A DNA stretch of 64,000 nt from the NCBI RefSeq assembly GCF_002086485.1, contig NZ_MVHF01000012.1:1-64000 (forward strand), given 5' to 3'. The translations under genes were made by a program, and so were the position numbers. Of the stretch, positions 61,215 through 64,000 are shown piece after piece (the first letter of the stretch is position 1; each line of letters opens with the position of its first letter). A model generated the notes under the pieces. The model was given only the letters and a program-made list of their open reading frames with translations, searched no databases and was not told the DNA's origin. This DNA is from Mycobacterium aquaticum (lineage in GTDB: Bacteria > Actinomycetota > Actinomycetes > Mycobacteriales > Mycobacteriaceae).

Positions 61215-63974
61215 ATGACGACAACTGACGGTGGCACAAACGCTGCATACGGTTTCAACTTCCAGTTCGTGACCACGGCGGAGTACTTCTTACGTCACCT
61301 TCGCGAGAATCTCGACAGAGTCGGCACCATAACCCTGCACATCGAATCCGCGTCCCTGGGTGATTCGCAACAACACGACGACATAGTTGACTTCGCCATT
61401 GAGGTGGACGAAACGATCGACACGCGGACGCAGGTGAAGGCGTCGCGCGTAGGGCGGGAACTGATCCCATCCGAAGCGAAGGAAGTGTTCGAAGAACTTG
61501 ACGACGGAAAAGTTCCCAATGTCCGGCTGCACACGAATAGGCCCTTGTCTCCCAAGCTGGAGAAGGCATCCCGGATCGTCCGTGAAGATGGCCAGACCGT
61601 CGAATACGCAACGACTGAGGTCGACAGTGAGCGCCCTGGCTGCGGAACCATCGCAGTCGACTCAAGGACCATTGCTGAATTGACTGACGCTCTTGTCGAA
61701 CTTGTGAGGAAGTTCCGGGCTGAAAATAAGAGGAGCCAAGGCCGCGTCAGCTGCCGAATCGTGGCGGTGGTCCTTCTGCACAAGATCTTCAGTGCGGCTG
61801 CTGGTGAGGCCAAACGCAGGTTGACTGCTCTTGAAATCATCGACTCGCTGTCAATGCCGGATCGCGAGATTGCCGAGGCAGCAGGCGCATTTGACTGGGG
61901 AGTCCCTGTTGCCGGGATTCCTACTTTCCAAGCGACGGTCCCCCGGCTAACGCTGTTGGAGCAAGTCCATACGATCGTTCAGCAGAGGATGCAGGATTCA
62001 AATGGGCGCACACCATCCGTTGCGATCCTGGCGGGCCGGACTGGCAATGGAAAATCCGCTCTGGCAGCTGACTACTGCCACATCGAGCACAACACATTCA
62101 GCGAGATCCTGTGGATCGATTCGCGCGCTCCATCGATTACGGCTGCACGCGTCCGCTCACTCACGCACGACCTGACCGGGAAGGATTTCGGCGAAGGCGC
62201 AGATGCTTCAACGGACTTCGTGGGCGCACTCGCAGCGCGCCCTGGCCCGTGGTTGGTCGTGTTCGACAACGCTCCATCCATGCTGGCTTTGCAGAAATAC
62301 ATGCCAACCATGGGTAACGGTGCCGTCGTCATCACGACGACGAACAGCACCGGTAGCTGGTTCCCGCGGGCACAGATGCTGCCAGTCGAGGAGTTCACCG
62401 AGGAAGAAGCAGTCGCCTGCTTCGCAAGTTATGCGGATCTGCCCGAGGGGTACGACCAGGAGACGGTTAAAGGAATAGTGTCGCGTCTTGGCCTCGTCCC
62501 GCTGGCCGTAAGTATGGCTGGAGTCTATTTCCGGAATGCCGAGGGTGCACTAGACGAACGATCAAGCAACTACTTCGAGAAAATCGAAGCCCTCGACGAC
62601 ATGAGGGCCATTCCAGCAGGGTTCGATCTGACGGCATTTCAAGCCATCAAATTCGCCGTTGATCACCTCGGACAAGGGCTGATTTCGGACGAGGAGCGAA
62701 ACCGCGCTACAGGAATTCTCGAACACGCCGCGCTGCTCGCTCCGGAGCTGCTCCCGTTGAATTTTATTATTGCGGCTTCGCCCGAGGTGGGGAGTATTGA
62801 TCTCACCGACCGACCAAGTCCCGCGTTTGTCGACCCGAAAATATCTCGAAGCGTAATTTCAACATTTCGCACTCAGAGCATCGCCCAGAGGGTCATGAAT
62901 GTCGGTGACGCGGGAAACCAAAACGCGGCGAGTGAAACGATCGCAATCCATCCGCTCGTGCACGAGATCTTGCAGATTTCCTACCTCGATCGCCTGCGGC
63001 CTGGCGAACTTCAGAGCCATGCCATAATGCTGATGCATCAGCTTTTCGGCTGGATCGAGGGCTTGCGGTCAGATCTTGAGTTTTTTGCTGTCGACCAGCT
63101 ACTACTACACGCCGAGGCGCTACTCAAACTTCTGGAAAGCCAGGAACCGCTGTCGAGTGCGAGCGAGCAACACAGCCGAATCTTTGGATATTGCAAGGCG
63201 ATGCTGCACCTCGAGCTTGGAAAGTGCTACTGGGCGCGAGGCGACGCGACAGGGGCCGTCCAGATGTCGAAACGAGCTATTGAGACTTTGCAAGGGCTTC
63301 CCAAGAACCCGCTCACCATGAAGCTGGCGATTGATGCCATCTCGTCTATAGTCATGGACCTCTCGAACGCCGGCGAGTCGGTGGAATACGTCGAGGGATT
63401 CGCCAAAATGGCAACCGCTCTCATTTTGTCCGTCAATGTCGCGGCAGCAAGTGACGACCTTCGGTCATTCGTATTCGAACGGGCCAAATCAGTTCGAGCA
63501 TTTCTAAAGAAGCGCACCGAATACTTGGCGGTTCCGGCCATTCAACAAGCTGTGGCGGCCCTCGATGAGTATATCGCGCTTGACACCAGCGGGACCGTGA
63601 GCATGCAGGATTTAATGGATAGAGTCAATGACTTCATAGAGGCGGACAATTACGACGCTGTAAAGGAGATGATTCCGAACCTCCTTGAAGGTTCACACGA
63701 CTATGACCGCATCATTGTCGAGTCCATAGAGGTGATCGCTCAGTTGCACCTCAACGAATTCGATGCAGCCGGTGCGGGCATCGACATACTACTCTCTTTC
63801 CAGATGCATCAGGAATACATGGCGACACCCCTTATGCAGGGTTTGGGGAAGGTTTATCAAGCACTTATGGCGCTGCGTACGCAACTCCCCCCAGCAATCT
63901 CCGCGCGTATCCAGCCGGTCTACGATCGGACCATGCAGTTATGGGAACTAGTAGACAAACGATCGAGCCGGTAG
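61215..63974 (+). CDS. STAND-family ATPase with N-terminal nuclease-like domain (putative Avs-type defence protein)
   Basis: Protein of 919 aa from ATG 61215; the frame is open further upstream, but that part lacks protein character. Residues ~10-210 resemble DUF4297/Cap4-type nuclease domains (AYGFNFQFVTTAEYFL, a DDIVDFAIE segment and TQVKAS, giving a plausible D/E...QxK set). Residues ~255-530 are a STAND NTPase, with P-loop LAGRTGNGKSALAADY (~273), Walker B WLVVFDNAP (~346), a VVITTTNS sensor and a GLVPLAVSMAGVYF GxP-type motif. Residues ~560-919 are helical repeats, suited to recognising a ligand. Avs proteins use this layout to detect phage proteins and degrade DNA. The gene is clearly lower in GC than the chromosome, suggesting horizontal transfer. 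Confidence 0.8.
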   Translation: MTTTDGGTNAAYGFNFQFVTTAEYFLRHLRENLDRVGTITLHIESASLGDSQQHDDIVDFAIEVDETIDTRTQVKASRVGRELIPSEAKEVFEELDDGKVPNVRLHTNRPLSPKLEKASRIVREDGQTVEYATTEVDSERPGCGTIAVDSRTIAELTDALVELVRKFRAENKRSQGRVSCRIVAVVLLHKIFSAAAGEAKRRLTALEIIDSLSMPDREIAEAAGAFDWGVPVAGIPTFQATVPRLTLLEQVHTIVQQRMQDSNGRTPSVAILAGRTGNGKSALAADYCHIEHNTFSEILWIDSRAPSITAARVRSLTHDLTGKDFGEGADASTDFVGALAARPGPWLVVFDNAPSMLALQKYMPTMGNGAVVITTTNSTGSWFPRAQMLPVEEFTEEEAVACFASYADLPEGYDQETVKGIVSRLGLVPLAVSMAGVYFRNAEGALDERSSNYFEKIEALDDMRAIPAGFDLTAFQAIKFAVDHLGQGLISDEERNRATGILEHAALLAPELLPLNFIIAASPEVGSIDLTDRPSPAFVDPKISRSVISTFRTQSIAQRVMNVGDAGNQNAASETIAIHPLVHEILQISYLDRLRPGELQSHAIMLMHQLFGWIEGLRSDLEFFAVDQLLLHAEALLKLLESQEPLSSASEQHSRIFGYCKAMLHLELGKCYWARGDATGAVQMSKRAIETLQGLPKNPLTMKLAIDAISSIVMDLSNAGESVEYVEGFAKMATALILSVNVAAASDDLRSFVFERAKSVRAFLKKRTEYLAVPAIQQAVAALDEYIALDTSGTVSMQDLMDRVNDFIEADNYDAVKEMIPNLLEGSHDYDRIIVESIEVIAQLHLNEFDAAGAGIDILLSFQMHQEYMATPLMQGLGKVYQALMALRTQLPPAISARIQPVYDRTMQLWELVDKRSSR

Positions 63975-64000
63975 CCCGCGCGAGTAGATCCCTATTTCGC

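Overview
The window reads as chromosomal DNA of a fast-growing mycobacterium (Mycolicibacterium type). It is high in GC, and its backbone follows the order of M. tuberculosis Rv3394c to Rv3416: imuB and imuA', guaA, the TetR/sulfate-ester dioxygenase pair (Rv3405c/Rv3406), choD, guaB3, guaB2, Rv3412, rsdA, sigD, Rv3415c and whiB3. These identities rest on protein motifs and on remembered gene order; no search was run.

Layout. 1-5.9 kb: SOS mutagenesis genes under a clear LexA box, then a lipoprotein, a sedolisin protease and a zinc-ribbon membrane protein. 6.0-11.2 kb: a tightly overlapping oxidative operon (HSL esterase, SDR, diiron protein, Baeyer-Villiger-type monooxygenase, MerR regulator) behind a palindromic promoter. 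11.3-14.4 kb: guaA and the divergent TetR/dioxygenase pair. 14.4-20.1 kb: a YhgE-type membrane protein with a degenerate ABC-like partner and a divergent TetR, an oxidoreductase, and two small secreted proteins. 20.2-40.7 kb: a signalling and biosynthetic island inserted between the Rv3406 and choD homologues. 40.7-50.3 kb: conserved backbone. 50.4-57.7 kb: a cNMP/CBS/DUF294 protein with a DnaQ-like exonuclease, OsmC, a crotonase, a hemophore-like protein and other secreted proteins. 57.8-59.2 kb: a berberine-bridge-type oxidase. 59.4-64 kb: a lower-GC module that looks like anti-phage defence, with an HsdR_N-type nuclease and a STAND ATPase carrying an N-terminal nuclease-like domain.

The main discovery is the gene cluster at about 23.4-40.7 kb. 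One operon carries a complete p-aminophenylalanine supply route: an ADC synthase with PIKGT, a PapB-like ADC mutase and a PapC-like dehydrogenase. It also carries an alpha-oxoamine synthase, two adenylating enzymes, an ATP-grasp ligase and an MFS transporter fused to an FHA domain. The second operon carries a DAHP synthase, a CreE-like flavoenzyme and a CreD-like lyase (together the aspartate-nitrosuccinate route to nitrous acid), a class IV aminotransferase and an FHA-HTH regulator. Both operons start from near-identical ~98-bp upstream regions with an 18-bp palindrome at the same distance from the start codon. A transmembrane Ser/Thr kinase with a Kelch-repeat sensor lies next door and could act on the two FHA proteins. 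I infer a phospho-regulated pathway to an arylamine-derived diazo, diazonium or other N-N-bonded metabolite; the product is unknown.
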